Assembly: GCA_016794525.1 (NCBI GenBank)
Contig: JAEUJY010000049.1
Span: 55,410-119,409 of the forward strand
DNA from: Myxococcales bacterium
GTDB taxonomy: Bacteria; Myxococcota_A; Polyangia; Haliangiales; Haliangiaceae
DNA: 64,000 nucleotides
Direction of reading: 5' to 3'
The position numbers and the translations under genes were made by a program. Positions 13,699-21,903 of the stretch are shown piece after piece; position 1 is the stretch's first letter, and every line of letters starts with the position of its first letter. The notes beneath the pieces were generated by a model, which saw nothing but the letters and a program-made list of their open reading frames with translations, was not told the origin of the DNA and did not search any database.

Positions 13699-14793
13699 AT
13701 GACGCTCCTCCCCACGACGATGGTCGGCAGCTACCCGCGGCCGCAGTGGTTCACCCAGCAGCTGGCGGGCCGCGACGTGCTCGAGGCGTTCAAGGTGGCG
13801 TCGCACGCCGAGGCGTTCCACGACGCGACGCGGACGGTGATCAAGGATCAGGAGGACGCGGGGCTCGACATCCTCACCGACGGGCAGATGTGGTTCGACG
13901 ACTACCACATGGGGATCGGCTCGTTCCTGTGGTACTGGCTCGAGCGCACCGGCGGGTTCTCGCCGGAGAAGCTGCCGCACCCGGCGCGCGGCAAGGCCAA
14001 GGGCCGCGACGTGTGGGCCCTCGACGAGGCCGGCGGCGTCGGCGTGGTGGGGCCGATCGAGCGCGGCCCGGTGCGGATGGAGCTCCTGTACCGCTGGGCC
14101 CAGAGCCACACCGCGAAGCCGATCAAGGCGTGCATCGGCGCCGGGCCGGTGCAGCTGTCGACGCTGGCGCACTTCAAGCGCGGGCCGGTCAAGAACCGCT
14201 ACGACCTGTCGCGGGCGCTGGCCGACGTGTTCGCTGCCGAGATCCACGAGGTGATCGACGCCGGGTGTCGCTACATCCAGCTCGAGGACCTCGGCGCGTG
14301 GATGCCGTTCCTGTCGGGCGACAAGGACTACGCGTGGGTCAACGACATCGTCGATCGCACGATGCGCGGGATCGATCGCCAGGCGGTCGCGACCTCGTGG
14401 CACTTCTGCATGGGCAACGCGTGGGGCAACAAGCTCGAGGGCATGACCGCCGGCGGCTACCGCGCGATCCTGCCGCACTACCTCGAGGTCGCGGTCGACG
14501 AGTACGTGCTCGACTTCGCGTGTCGCGAGATGGCGGACGCCGACCTGCTGCGCCAGCTCCCGGCCGACAAGCGCATCGCCGCCGGCGTCATCGACGTGCG
14601 CACGCTCGAGATCGAGCACCCCGAGCAGGTGGCCGAGCGCATCCGCAAGGTGCTGGCGCACATCGAGCCCGAGCGGGTCACGCTGACCACCGACTGCGGG
14701 CTCAAGCAGCTGCCGCGCACGTGCGCGCGAGAGAAGCTGCGGGCGCTGGCCGAGGGCGCGGCGATCGTGCGCGCCGAGCTGGCGCGCGGCTGA
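13699..14793 (+). CDS. Core-MetE-like cobalamin-independent methyltransferase (UROD/MetE superfamily)
   Basis: 364 residues, about half the length of full MetE (about 750), and equivalent to its C-terminal catalytic barrel only. It opens with the family motif MVGSYPRPQWF and has LDILTDGQMWF and the metal-ligand motif SWHFCMGN (His235, Cys237), with a later Cys333 in TTDCGLK; Glu277 is a candidate fourth zinc ligand. MetE-type enzymes transfer a methyl group to a zinc-bound thiol. Short core-MetE proteins in other bacteria are thought to take the methyl group from a corrinoid protein rather than methyl-folate; whether that holds here is inference. The ATG at 13699 is the first in front of the conserved motif. 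No homocysteine or corrinoid genes are adjacent. Confidence 0.85.
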   Translation: MTLLPTTMVGSYPRPQWFTQQLAGRDVLEAFKVASHAEAFHDATRTVIKDQEDAGLDILTDGQMWFDDYHMGIGSFLWYWLERTGGFSPEKLPHPARGKAKGRDVWALDEAGGVGVVGPIERGPVRMELLYRWAQSHTAKPIKACIGAGPVQLSTLAHFKRGPVKNRYDLSRALADVFAAEIHEVIDAGCRYIQLEDLGAWMPFLSGDKDYAWVNDIVDRTMRGIDRQAVATSWHFCMGNAWGNKLEGMTAGGYRAILPHYLEVAVDEYVLDFACREMADADLLRQLPADKRIAAGVIDVRTLEIEHPEQVAERIRKVLAHIEPERVTLTTDCGLKQLPRTCAREKLRALAEGAAIVRAELARG

Positions 14794-14805
14794 ACCACGC
14801 GCGGC

Positions 14806-15561
14806 CTACAGGCCCTCGGTCGCGGCGGCGCAGGTCGCGGGATCGAGCACCGCGACGCCGTGCTCGCTGCCCTGCTCGCCCTCGCGCGCGATCTGCAGCG
14901 TCACCTCGATCAGCAGGCGATCGTCGAGCGACCGCACCGTCACCGTCGGCGTGACGCCCTCGCGCTCGGCCTTGAGCAGCTCGACGTCCTTGCCGCCGCA
15001 CACGGCGGTCAGCGTGACCGCGGTCGTCGGCGCGACGTTGTCGCCACCCTTCGCGGTCTCCTTGCTGGTGAACGTGAGCGTCGCCGCGCCCAGCGTCAGC
15101 GGCGTGCCCGACACCAGCGGCGTGGCCGCGCCGCTCGGGGCGACGTAGCCATCGGTCGCCAGCGCGGCGTTGATCTTCGCCGCGTCGTCGTCGCCGAGGC
15201 TGGCCGCCACCGCGATCGCCGCCGTGGTGCTGCCGACGAACGCCACCTGCAGATCGGGCTCGCCGTTGGTCATCGTGCCGGTGACGCAGGCGGCGGCGTG
15301 CAGCTTGCTCGCCCAGCCGATGCAGCCGCGCGGGGTCTCCTTGCCGGCCTCGACCTTCGCGGCGGTGGCGCCGGCCGGCGGCGGCGTGGGCGCGGCGGCG
15401 TCGGGCGCGGGTGCCGCGGCCGCGTCGGGCGTCGCCGCCACCGCCGAGCCAGTGCCCGGTGCCGGCGTCGGATCGCCGCCCTTGGCCTTGTCGCCCTTGC
15501 CCTTGCACCCGACCGTCACGGCGGCCAGGAGCGCTGCGCTCAACACGATGCCTTGCTTCAT
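14806..15561 (-). CDS. Putative lipoprotein, tandem paralogue of the next gene
   Basis: 251 residues. Signal peptide with lipobox VGC at Cys19, then an Ala/Pro/Asp-rich linker of about 60 residues, then a globular domain of about 160 residues with four Cys, opening with RGCIGWASKLHAAACV. The domain aligns along its whole length with that of the upstream gene (15621-16373): shared GCxGWA, NAALAxxGYVA, ATLT, VxxxCGG, TVRxxDRLxIE and VLDxxTC. Start taken at 15561; an ATG four codons upstream (15573) is equally possible. The two genes lie in the same direction 59 bases apart. Function unknown. Confidence 0.78.
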   Translation of the reverse strand: MKQGIVLSAALLAAVTVGCKGKGDKAKGGDPTPAPGTGSAVAATPDAAAAPAPDAAAPTPPPAGATAAKVEAGKETPRGCIGWASKLHAAACVTGTMTNGEPDLQVAFVGSTTAAIAVAASLGDDDAAKINAALATDGYVAPSGAATPLVSGTPLTLGAATLTFTSKETAKGGDNVAPTTAVTLTAVCGGKDVELLKAEREGVTPTVTVRSLDDRLLIEVTLQIAREGEQGSEHGVAVLDPATCAAATEGL

Positions 15562-15620
15562 GGACCCGGGCATAACACGCGATCCGACCCCGCTCGTCCG
15601 GGCGCGCCCGCGGCGTGGGT

Positions 15621-16373
15621 TCAACGCTCGGAGCCGAACCGGCAGGTGGTGGTGTCCAGGACCGTCGCGCCGAACAGGTCGCCGCGGCGAGCGCCGCGCG
15701 CGACGTGCTGGGTCAGCTCGATGATGAGGCGATCGCCGATCGTGCGCACCGTCGCTTCCAGCGTCGTGTCCTCGAGGTAGTCGTCGATGAGGTTGGTGTC
15801 GCGGCCGCCGCAGGTGACGCGGACCCGCAACAGGTTGACCGGCGCGCCGCTGCCGCTGGGGGCGGCGGGGTGCGACTCGAGCGTCAGCGTCGCGCCGCCG
15901 CGGACCAGCGGCTGGCCGGGTGCGAGCGGCGTGCGCTCGCCAGTCAGCGCGACGTAGCCGCGGTCGGCCAGGGCCGCGTTGACCCGCGCCACGTCGGCCG
16001 CGTCGAGCTCGAGGCCGAGCGGGATCGAGGGGGCCGCGACGTCGAGGAACGCCAGCCGCAGGTTCGGCCCCTGCGCGAGGCGATCGCCGACCACGCACGC
16101 CGCCGACGGCACCGCGGCGGCCCAGCCGACGCAGCCGATCGGCGTGGCGCCGACCTCGACGGTCGCGGGCGGCCCGACCGCGACGGCGGCGTCCGGCGGT
16201 GCGGCGTCGAGGGCGGGCGGCGCGGCGTCGAGGGCGGGCGGCGCGGCGTCGAGGGCGGGCGGTGCGGCGTCGAGGTGCGCCGCCGGCGCGCTCCGCTTCG
16301 CCGACGCCCCCTTGCGGTCACAGCCACTGGTGACGAGGAGCAACGTCGCCACGGCCACGCGTCGGAGCTTCAT
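15621..16373 (-). CDS. Putative lipoprotein with LDAAPPA repeats, tandem paralogue
   Basis: 250 residues. Signal peptide with lipobox TSGC (Cys18). The linker after it is built of four LDAAPPA-type heptads encoded by 21-base tandem repeats (16198-16281). The C-terminal domain, from GCVGWAAAVPSAACV onward, is the same fold as in the gene downstream, with four conserved Cys that probably form two disulfides. Likely anchored in the outer or inner membrane with the domain in the periplasm or outside. The pair results from an old gene duplication, since flanks and linkers have diverged. Function unknown. Confidence 0.78.
   Translation of the reverse strand: MKLRRVAVATLLLVTSGCDRKGASAKRSAPAAHLDAAPPALDAAPPALDAAPPALDAAPPDAAVAVGPPATVEVGATPIGCVGWAAAVPSAACVVGDRLAQGPNLRLAFLDVAAPSIPLGLELDAADVARVNAALADRGYVALTGERTPLAPGQPLVRGGATLTLESHPAAPSGSGAPVNLLRVRVTCGGRDTNLIDDYLEDTTLEATVRTIGDRLIIELTQHVARGARRGDLFGATVLDTTTCRFGSER
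16198..16281. repeat. 21-base tandem repeat, four units
   Basis: Three near-identical 21-base units (16198-16218, 16219-16239, 16240-16260) and one decayed unit (16261-16281), each containing GCGGCGTCGAGG. They lie in frame inside the lipoprotein gene and encode the LDAAPPA heptads of its linker, so copy-number change would alter linker length without breaking the frame. Confidence 0.9.
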
Positions 16374-16412
16374 GGCGACGGCGATCGTACACCGGCCCCT
16401 CGCGGCGCGTGG

Positions 16413-17147
16413 TCAGCGCTCGTTCAGCAGCGCCTGGGCCCGCGACCACACCACGGCGGCGGTGACGTCGTCGTCGGCGCGGATCGTCACGACGATCGGG
16501 CCGCCCTGATCGTCGACGGCGAGGTGGGTGTGCACGAGCATGCTGGGGTCGTAGGCCATGTACGTGGTCGGGTAGCCGAGGGTGGCCATCCGGGCGCGGT
16601 GGCACAGGAGCGCGTGGCTCAGGTACGACGGCGACAGCCCCGGCACCGCCTTGAACGTGACCCGGGCGCCGGCGAGCGTGCCGCTCTCGCGGTACGCCTC
16701 GACGCGCGCGATGTCGTGGCGATGGTACAGCGGCGTGTGGGTCAGCTCGTCGGTGGGGAGGCCGGCGCAGAACGTGCGCTCGACGTCCAGGAGGTTGCGC
16801 GCGATCGCACGGTGTTGCTGGGCCTCTGCGCGCAGGCGCTCGGCCTCGGCTTCGTGGGTGGCGCTGGCGTCGTGGGCGACGCTCCAGCACGGGACCCAGC
16901 TGGTGACCCGCTCGCCGCCCGAGGTGGTCTGATCGGACAACGCCCGATTTCCGCAGGCGTAGCTGGCGCTGCCGCGGCCGGCGCGCTCGGCGTCGGCGGC
17001 CTTCGCCTCGTGGACGTCGGCGTCGCGGTCGTGCGCGGCCGCCTCGTCCATGTGCTCGCGGTAGCTCTTGGGACGCTCGGGAGCGGGTGCAGAACCCGCG
17101 CACGCGGCCACGAGCGTGACGAGGAGGATCGAGGTGTTGGCGCGCAT
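16413..17147 (-). CDS. Putative lipoprotein, unknown function
   Basis: 244 residues from the ATG at 17147. A short signal peptide (MRANTSILLVTLVAAC) ends in a lipobox at Cys16. Residues 30-125 are highly charged, with alternating Glu/His/Ala/Arg (EHMDEAAAHDRDADVHEAKA and again AEAERLRAEAQQHRAIARN), predicted as a long amphipathic helix or coiled coil and interrupted by a segment with two Cys (YACGNRALSD ... WVPCWS). The C-terminal 100 residues include two more Cys and end in WSRAQALLNER. An upstream extension of the frame to 17393 lacks coding character. Function unknown; probably periplasm-facing. Confidence 0.7.
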   Translation of the reverse strand: MRANTSILLVTLVAACAGSAPAPERPKSYREHMDEAAAHDRDADVHEAKAADAERAGRGSASYACGNRALSDQTTSGGERVTSWVPCWSVAHDASATHEAEAERLRAEAQQHRAIARNLLDVERTFCAGLPTDELTHTPLYHRHDIARVEAYRESGTLAGARVTFKAVPGLSPSYLSHALLCHRARMATLGYPTTYMAYDPSMLVHTHLAVDDQGGPIVVTIRADDDVTAAVVWSRAQALLNER

Positions 17148-17551
17148 GCCCGACGATGCTGCATACGCAAGGCCAGCCTGGCCTCCGGTGTGCATCCGCA
17201 CAGCGCGTGCGTGACCCGTAGCCGCTCGCGCGATCGGCCATCGCCGGCCGGATCGCTCCTGCCGAGGCCGCCGGCGCGCGCCGCGGCGATCGATCAGCGC
17301 GAAAAGCGCGCCGATCGCGGCGCTCGCGCGGGCGGTACGAAGGAGCTGCGCGAAATTGCTAACGTCCGGCGGGCATGACTGTTGCTGGTCCAACGATCAC
17401 AGCCGATCGAGTAGGCATCCCATGCGCGCAGGAGCCGAGCACGCGTTTCGACGCGACCTGACCTCCGGCGGCGTCACCCGCCCGGACGTCGGCGGCTGCT
17501 GCCCCGCAGCGGTGGCGCGCGGACCGAGCCGCGCGGAGAGGAGACGCGACG
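17148..17551. other. 404-base intergenic region between a divergent lipoprotein gene and hypF
   Basis: This must hold the promoters of the leftward lipoprotein and of hypF. I see a 15-base inverted repeat AGGCCAgccTGGCCT at 17170-17184 and locally lower GC around 17350-17400, where a promoter is most likely. A GGAGAGGAG ribosome-binding sequence lies just upstream of hypF (17534-17543). The small open frames here have no coding signature. No RNA gene recognised. Confidence 0.5.
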
Positions 17552-19894
17552 ATGCTGCGCGCGCCCTTGGACTCTAGCGGCCTGCGGATCGAGGTGCGGG
17601 GCACCGTGCAGGGCGTGGGCTTCCGCCCGTGGGTGTACCGCGTCGCCCACGAGATCGGCGTCGGCGGGCGGGTGCGCAACCACGCCCGCGGCGTGACCGT
17701 CGAGGCGTTCGGCGGACCGGCGGCGCTGGCGGCGCTGGTGGCGCGGCTGCGCGAACCACCGGCCCCGGCGCTGGTGCGCGAGCTGACCACCGCGCCGATC
17801 CCCGACGAGGCGGTGGCCGACTTCGTGATCGAGCGCAGCGAGCCCGGCGGCGCGCGCGCGCTGTCGATCCCGCCCGACCTCGCGACCTGCGCCGACTGCG
17901 CGCGCGAGATCGCCGACCCGTCCGATCGACGTCACGGCTACGCGTTCACCAGCTGCACCGCGTGCGGGCCGCGCTTCACGATCGCGACCGGCGTGCCCTT
18001 CGATCGCGCCACGACGACGATGGCGCCGTTCGCGATGTGCCCGGCGTGCCAGCGCGAGTACGACGACGTCGGGAACCGCCGCTTCCACGCCCAGCCCAAC
18101 GCCTGCCCGGCGTGCGGGCCGCGGCTGGCCTTGCTCGAGCCCGACGGCCAAACGGTCACCACTGGCGAGCCGCTGGCGATCGCCGCGGCGCGCCTGGCCG
18201 CCGGCGCGATCGTCGCGATCAAGGGCCTCGGCGGCTTCCACCTGGCGTGCGACGCGCGGCGCGGCGACGTCGTGACGCTGCTGCGCGCGCGCAAGCACCG
18301 CGACCACAAGCCGTTCGCGGTGATGGTGAGCGGGCTGGCGGCGGCGCGAGCGCTGGCCGACATCGACGCCGACGAGGCCGCGCTCTTGACGGCGCCCGAG
18401 CGGCCGATCGTGCTGGTGCACCGTCGACCTGGCGTCGCCCGCGGCGTCGCGCTCGAGGTGGCGCCCGACACCGACTGGCTGGGGCTGATGCTGCCGTACA
18501 CGCCGCTGCACCACCTGCTGATGGCGGCGGTCGATCGGCCGCTGGTGATGACCTCGGGCAACCGCGCCGACGAGCCGATCTGCGCGGACCTCGACGACGC
18601 GCTGGCCCGGCTGGGCACCGCCGCCGACGCCTTCCTGGTGCACGACCGCGACATCGCGACGCGCTGCGACGACTCGGTGGCGCGCGTCATCGCCGGCAAG
18701 CCGACGTTGCTGCGGCGGTCGCGGGGCTGGGTGCCGCGGCCGGTGACGCTGGCGCGGCCGGTGGTGCAGCCGGTGCTGGCCGTCGGCGGGCAGCGCAACA
18801 CCACGTTCTGCCTGGCGGCCGGCGACTGCGCCTACCTGGGGCCGCACGTCGGCGACCTCGACAACCCCGCAGCCCAGGCCTTCCTGACCGACGCGGTGGC
18901 GCGGATGCAGGCGCTCTTGCGGATCACGCCGGCGGTGATCGCCTACGACGCGATGCCCGACGGGCCGTCGGCGCTGTGGGCCGAGCGGCAGATCGTGCCG
19001 CGGCGGATCGCGGTGCAGCACCACCACGCCCACGTCGTCAGCGCGATGGCCGAGCACGGCCTCGAGGCGCCGGTCATCGGCGTGGCCTACGACGGCGCCG
19101 GCTGGGGCCCCGACGGGACGGCGTGGGGCGGCGAGATTCTGCTGGCCGACGCCCGACAGTATCGGCGGCTGGTGACGCTGCGCCCGATCGCGCTGGCCGG
19201 CGGTGACGCCGCGATCCACGCGCCGTGGCGGATCGCGCTGGCGCTGTGCGAGGACGCGTTCGACGGCGCGCTCCCCGAGCTGGTGTGCCATCGCCTCGCG
19301 CGGATCCCGCCGGGCGAGGTGGCGCAGGCGCGGCAGGCGCTGCACGCTGGCGCGCCGCGGGCGCGCGGGCTGGGCCGCTACGTCGACGGCATCGCCGCGA
19401 TGGTGCTGCGGCGGCCGCGGGCGCACTACGAGGCCGAGCTGGCGATGGCGTGGACCGCGGTCGCCGATCCGCGCGAGCGCGGGCGCTACCCGTGGGCGAT
19501 CGATCGCGCGCGCGCGGTGCCCGAGATCGACCTGCGGCCGATGGTGCGTGCGGTCGTGCGCGACCTCGAGCACGGCGTGCCGGCGGCGACGATCGCGGCG
19601 CGCTTCCACGAGACGATCGTCGCGGCGACGACCGCGGTGGTCGCCGAGGCGGCGGCGCGGCTGGGCGGCCCGACGGTGGTGGTGACCGGCGGCGCGCTGG
19701 CCAACCCGCGGCTGGCCGAGGGGCTGGTGGCCGGCCTGGCCGGGCTCGACGTCCGGCGCCACGGCGAGGTGCCGCCGGGCGACGGCGGCCTGGCGCTAGG
19801 CCAGGCGGTGATCGCCGACGCGCTGGTGCGCGCGGGGGTCGGCCGGCGGCTGCTGAGCGAGGCGGAGGGTGACCTGCAACCGCGGAGCTGCTGA
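17552..19894 (+). CDS. hypF: Carbamoyltransferase HypF ([NiFe]-hydrogenase maturation)
   Basis: 780 residues, full length. Domains in order: acylphosphatase (8-95; GTVQGVGFRPWVY with catalytic Arg25, and Asn43), two zinc fingers (Cys113/116/135/138 and Cys163/166/185/188), a YrdC-like adenylate-forming domain from about 205 (IKGLGGFHLACDA, ARKHRDHKPFAVM), and a Kae1-like C-terminal domain with the metal site QHHHAHVVSAM and DGAGWGPDGTAWGGE. HypF makes thiocarboxamide on HypE, the source of the cyanide ligands of [NiFe] hydrogenases. No other hyp or hydrogenase gene is in the window, but a Ni/Co-transporter-like gene lies two genes downstream. A strong GGAGAGGAG precedes the ATG. Confidence 0.96.
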   Translation: MLRAPLDSSGLRIEVRGTVQGVGFRPWVYRVAHEIGVGGRVRNHARGVTVEAFGGPAALAALVARLREPPAPALVRELTTAPIPDEAVADFVIERSEPGGARALSIPPDLATCADCAREIADPSDRRHGYAFTSCTACGPRFTIATGVPFDRATTTMAPFAMCPACQREYDDVGNRRFHAQPNACPACGPRLALLEPDGQTVTTGEPLAIAAARLAAGAIVAIKGLGGFHLACDARRGDVVTLLRARKHRDHKPFAVMVSGLAAARALADIDADEAALLTAPERPIVLVHRRPGVARGVALEVAPDTDWLGLMLPYTPLHHLLMAAVDRPLVMTSGNRADEPICADLDDALARLGTAADAFLVHDRDIATRCDDSVARVIAGKPTLLRRSRGWVPRPVTLARPVVQPVLAVGGQRNTTFCLAAGDCAYLGPHVGDLDNPAAQAFLTDAVARMQALLRITPAVIAYDAMPDGPSALWAERQIVPRRIAVQHHHAHVVSAMAEHGLEAPVIGVAYDGAGWGPDGTAWGGEILLADARQYRRLVTLRPIALAGGDAAIHAPWRIALALCEDAFDGALPELVCHRLARIPPGEVAQARQALHAGAPRARGLGRYVDGIAAMVLRRPRAHYEAELAMAWTAVADPRERGRYPWAIDRARAVPEIDLRPMVRAVVRDLEHGVPAATIAARFHETIVAATTAVVAEAAARLGGPTVVVTGGALANPRLAEGLVAGLAGLDVRRHGEVPPGDGGLALGQAVIADALVRAGVGRRLLSEAEGDLQPRSC

Positions 19895-19904
19895 GGAGGA
19901 CGTC

Positions 19905-20750
19905 ATGAACCCGCGACCGCACATCCACGTCGAACGTCAGGGCGCGGTGGGGATCGTGACGATCGATCGGCGGGCGCGGTTCAACTCGCTCGACGTCGAG
20001 ACCGCCCGGGACCTGCGGCGCGCCGCGGCGCAGCTGGCGGGCGACCGCGGCGTGCGTGCGGTGATCCTGCGCGGCGCCGGCGGCGTGTTCTGCAGCGGCG
20101 CCGATCTGCAGTACGTCGCCGCTGGCGGCGATCGCGACGACCTCGGCCACCTGCGGTCGCCGAGCGGCGATGACGCGGCGCCCGGCTACGGCGCGGTGTT
20201 CGCGCAGATCCTCGAGGACATCCACGCGACGATCTCGGCGATCCGCCGCTCGCCCAAGCCGTGGCTGGCGGTGGTCGACGGGCCGGCGGCGGCCGCGGGG
20301 CTGGGCCTGGCGCTGGCGTGCGACCTGGTGATCGCGTCCGAGCGCGCGTGGTTCGAGTGGGCGTACCTGAAGGCGGGGATGACCGGCGCCGAGAGCTCGA
20401 CGTTCTTCCTGGCGCGGCTGGTGGGGTTCCACAAGGCGATGGAGCTGGCGCTCCTGAGCCCGCGGCTGTCGGCGCGCGAGGCGGCGGCGCTGGGGCTGGT
20501 CAACGCGGTCCACCCCGACGACGCGATCGACGCCGCCGGGGTGGCGCTGGCCGAGCGGCTGGCCGCGACCCCGACCGAGGCGGTGGGCGTCGCCAAGGAC
20601 CTGCTCAACCGCGCGCTCGGCATGGACCAGCTCGCCCCGCACCTCGACGCCGAGCGGGGCGAGCTGGCGCGCATCGCCGACGGCCGCGACTTCGCCGAAG
20701 GCCTGGCGGCGTTCTTCGCGCGCCGGCCGCCGCACTTCGGAGCCGCGTGA
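19905..20750 (+). CDS. Enoyl-CoA hydratase/isomerase (crotonase) family protein
   Basis: 281 residues with a typical crotonase core: GAGGVFCSGADLQYV gives the oxyanion-hole region, followed by KPWLAVVDGPAAAAGLGLALACD and FEWAYLKAGMTGAESSTFFLARLVG. Compared with classical enoyl-CoA hydratase the two catalytic Glu positions appear to be Gly (in AAGLGLALACD) and Tyr (in FEWAYLKAG), so hydration as in beta-oxidation is doubtful; it may be an isomerase or another crotonase activity. The ATG lies ten bases after the hypF stop with AGGAGGA between, so it is co-transcribed with hypF although no metabolic link is obvious. Confidence 0.85.
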   Translation: MNPRPHIHVERQGAVGIVTIDRRARFNSLDVETARDLRRAAAQLAGDRGVRAVILRGAGGVFCSGADLQYVAAGGDRDDLGHLRSPSGDDAAPGYGAVFAQILEDIHATISAIRRSPKPWLAVVDGPAAAAGLGLALACDLVIASERAWFEWAYLKAGMTGAESSTFFLARLVGFHKAMELALLSPRLSAREAAALGLVNAVHPDDAIDAAGVALAERLAATPTEAVGVAKDLLNRALGMDQLAPHLDAERGELARIADGRDFAEGLAAFFARRPPHFGAA

Positions 20751-20795
20751 TGCGCGCGGGTGTGATCGTCGCGCTGCCGGCGCGGGGGCCGCTCG

Positions 20796-21443
20796 ATGTC
20801 GGCTGAGGTCGCGCTGACGCTCGGCGCCGCCGCGGCCAGCGTCGGCGCGCTGCACGCGCTGGCGCCCGATCACTGGCTGCCGATCGCGGCGGTGGGCCGG
20901 GCGCAGGGCTGGTCGACCGGGCGTACCGCGCGGGTCGCGCTCGGCTGTGGGCTCGGCCACGTGACGGTGTCGGTGCTGCTCGGGCTGATCGGCCTGGTGA
21001 CCGGGCGGCAGGCGGTGACGACGCTCGGCGGCCACACCGCGGCGGTGTCGGGGGTGCTGCTGGTGGGCTTCGGCGTGGCCTACGCGCTGTGGGGGTTGCG
21101 CCACGCGCGCGCGCACCTGCACGGCCACCGCCACGATCACTACGACCACGTCCACGCCCCGGCGCGGGTCGGGGCGCGCGCGCTGTTCGCGATCTACGCC
21201 GCCGACCCCTGCGTCGCGGTGATCCCGATCCTGTTCGCGGCCGCGGCGCTGTCGGTGCCGGCGACCGTCGCGATCGTCGCCACCTACGAGCTGGCGACGA
21301 TCGGCACGATGGTGACGCTGGTGGCGGTGGCGCGCGCCGGGACCGCCCGCGTCCAGGGGCCGTGGGTCGAGCGCTGGGCCGCCAGCGCGGCGGGTGTGTC
21401 GATTGCAGTCACCGGGGTCGCGGTCGCGGTCCTCGGCTGGTAG
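20796..21443 (+). CDS. NicO/RcnA/NiCoT-like membrane protein, putative Ni/Co transporter
   Basis: 215 residues, about six hydrophobic segments. The N-terminal segment contains HALAPDHWLP, matching the HX4DH metal-recognition motif of nickel/cobalt transporters. A cytoplasmic loop at about 105-122 is very His-rich (HARAHLHGHRHDHYDHVH), also typical of Ni/Co transporters or their metal-sensing loops. A second half (AIYAADPCVAVIPILFAAAAL) repeats the fold. The position after hypF and a crotonase gene fits nickel supply or export linked to hydrogenase maturation; direction of transport cannot be told from sequence. A homologous group (SafE/TauE-like exporters) is an alternative. Confidence 0.72.
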   Translation: MSAEVALTLGAAAASVGALHALAPDHWLPIAAVGRAQGWSTGRTARVALGCGLGHVTVSVLLGLIGLVTGRQAVTTLGGHTAAVSGVLLVGFGVAYALWGLRHARAHLHGHRHDHYDHVHAPARVGARALFAIYAADPCVAVIPILFAAAALSVPATVAIVATYELATIGTMVTLVAVARAGTARVQGPWVERWAASAAGVSIAVTGVAVAVLGW

Positions 21444-21549
21444 CGCGCACCGCTGGCGTCGAAGATCGGGGCTCCCGCAACCGATGCGTGGGCGATCGCG
21501 TCTGCGCGCGCCAGGCGCTGGCACACCCGGTGCACCGACGGAGACCGCC

Positions 21550-21903
21550 ATGGCGACGCCCTCCCGCGTTGCGACGCTGGAACCGGACCTCGACGCGCTG
21601 CTCGCGACCGAGCGGCGGCTCGAGCAGGCGATCGCCGACGCGCGGGCGGCGGCGGCGGCGGCGGTGGTGACGGCCGAGCGGGGGATCGCCGCGGACGACG
21701 CGGCGGCGCTGGCCGAGGACGAGGCGGCGTGCGCGTCGGCGATCGCGGACCTGGAGGCGGCGGCGGCGGCGCGGGTGGCGGCGCTCGAGCGCGACGCCGC
21801 GGCCGAGGTCGCCGCGTGGGCGGCGCTCGACGGCCCGGCGCTGGCGCCGGCGGCCGCGGCGGTGGCGGCGCGCCTGGCCGCGCAGGTGGTGGAGGCGCCG
21901 TGA
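21550..21903 (+). CDS. A/V-type ATPase G/H-like peripheral stalk subunit
   Basis: 117 residues, almost entirely Ala/Glu/Arg helix with heptad character (ATERRLEQAIADARAAA, LEAAAAARVAALERDAA), as expected of the thin coiled-coil G/H subunit that pairs with subunit E in the peripheral stalk. It is the first gene of the ATPase operon and its TGA overlaps the GTG start of subunit I. Identification rests on composition, length and position, as these subunits are poorly conserved. The ATG at 21550 is the only good start; the 106 bases upstream are the likely operon promoter region. Confidence 0.75.
   Translation: MATPSRVATLEPDLDALLATERRLEQAIADARAAAAAAVVTAERGIAADDAAALAEDEAACASAIADLEAAAAARVAALERDAAAEVAAWAALDGPALAPAAAAVAARLAAQVVEAP

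Noticed and set aside
16198..16281. Possible CRISPR-like repeats
   Set aside because: Units are contiguous without spacers and lie in frame in a lipoprotein gene.
17356..17577. Small frame before hypF
   Set aside because: No ribosome-binding site and random composition; it overlaps the hypF start region.
20750..20806. 18-codon open frame between the crotonase stop and the transporter start
   Set aside because: It could be a coupling leader peptide (its ends overlap both neighbours), but length and composition give no support beyond chance.
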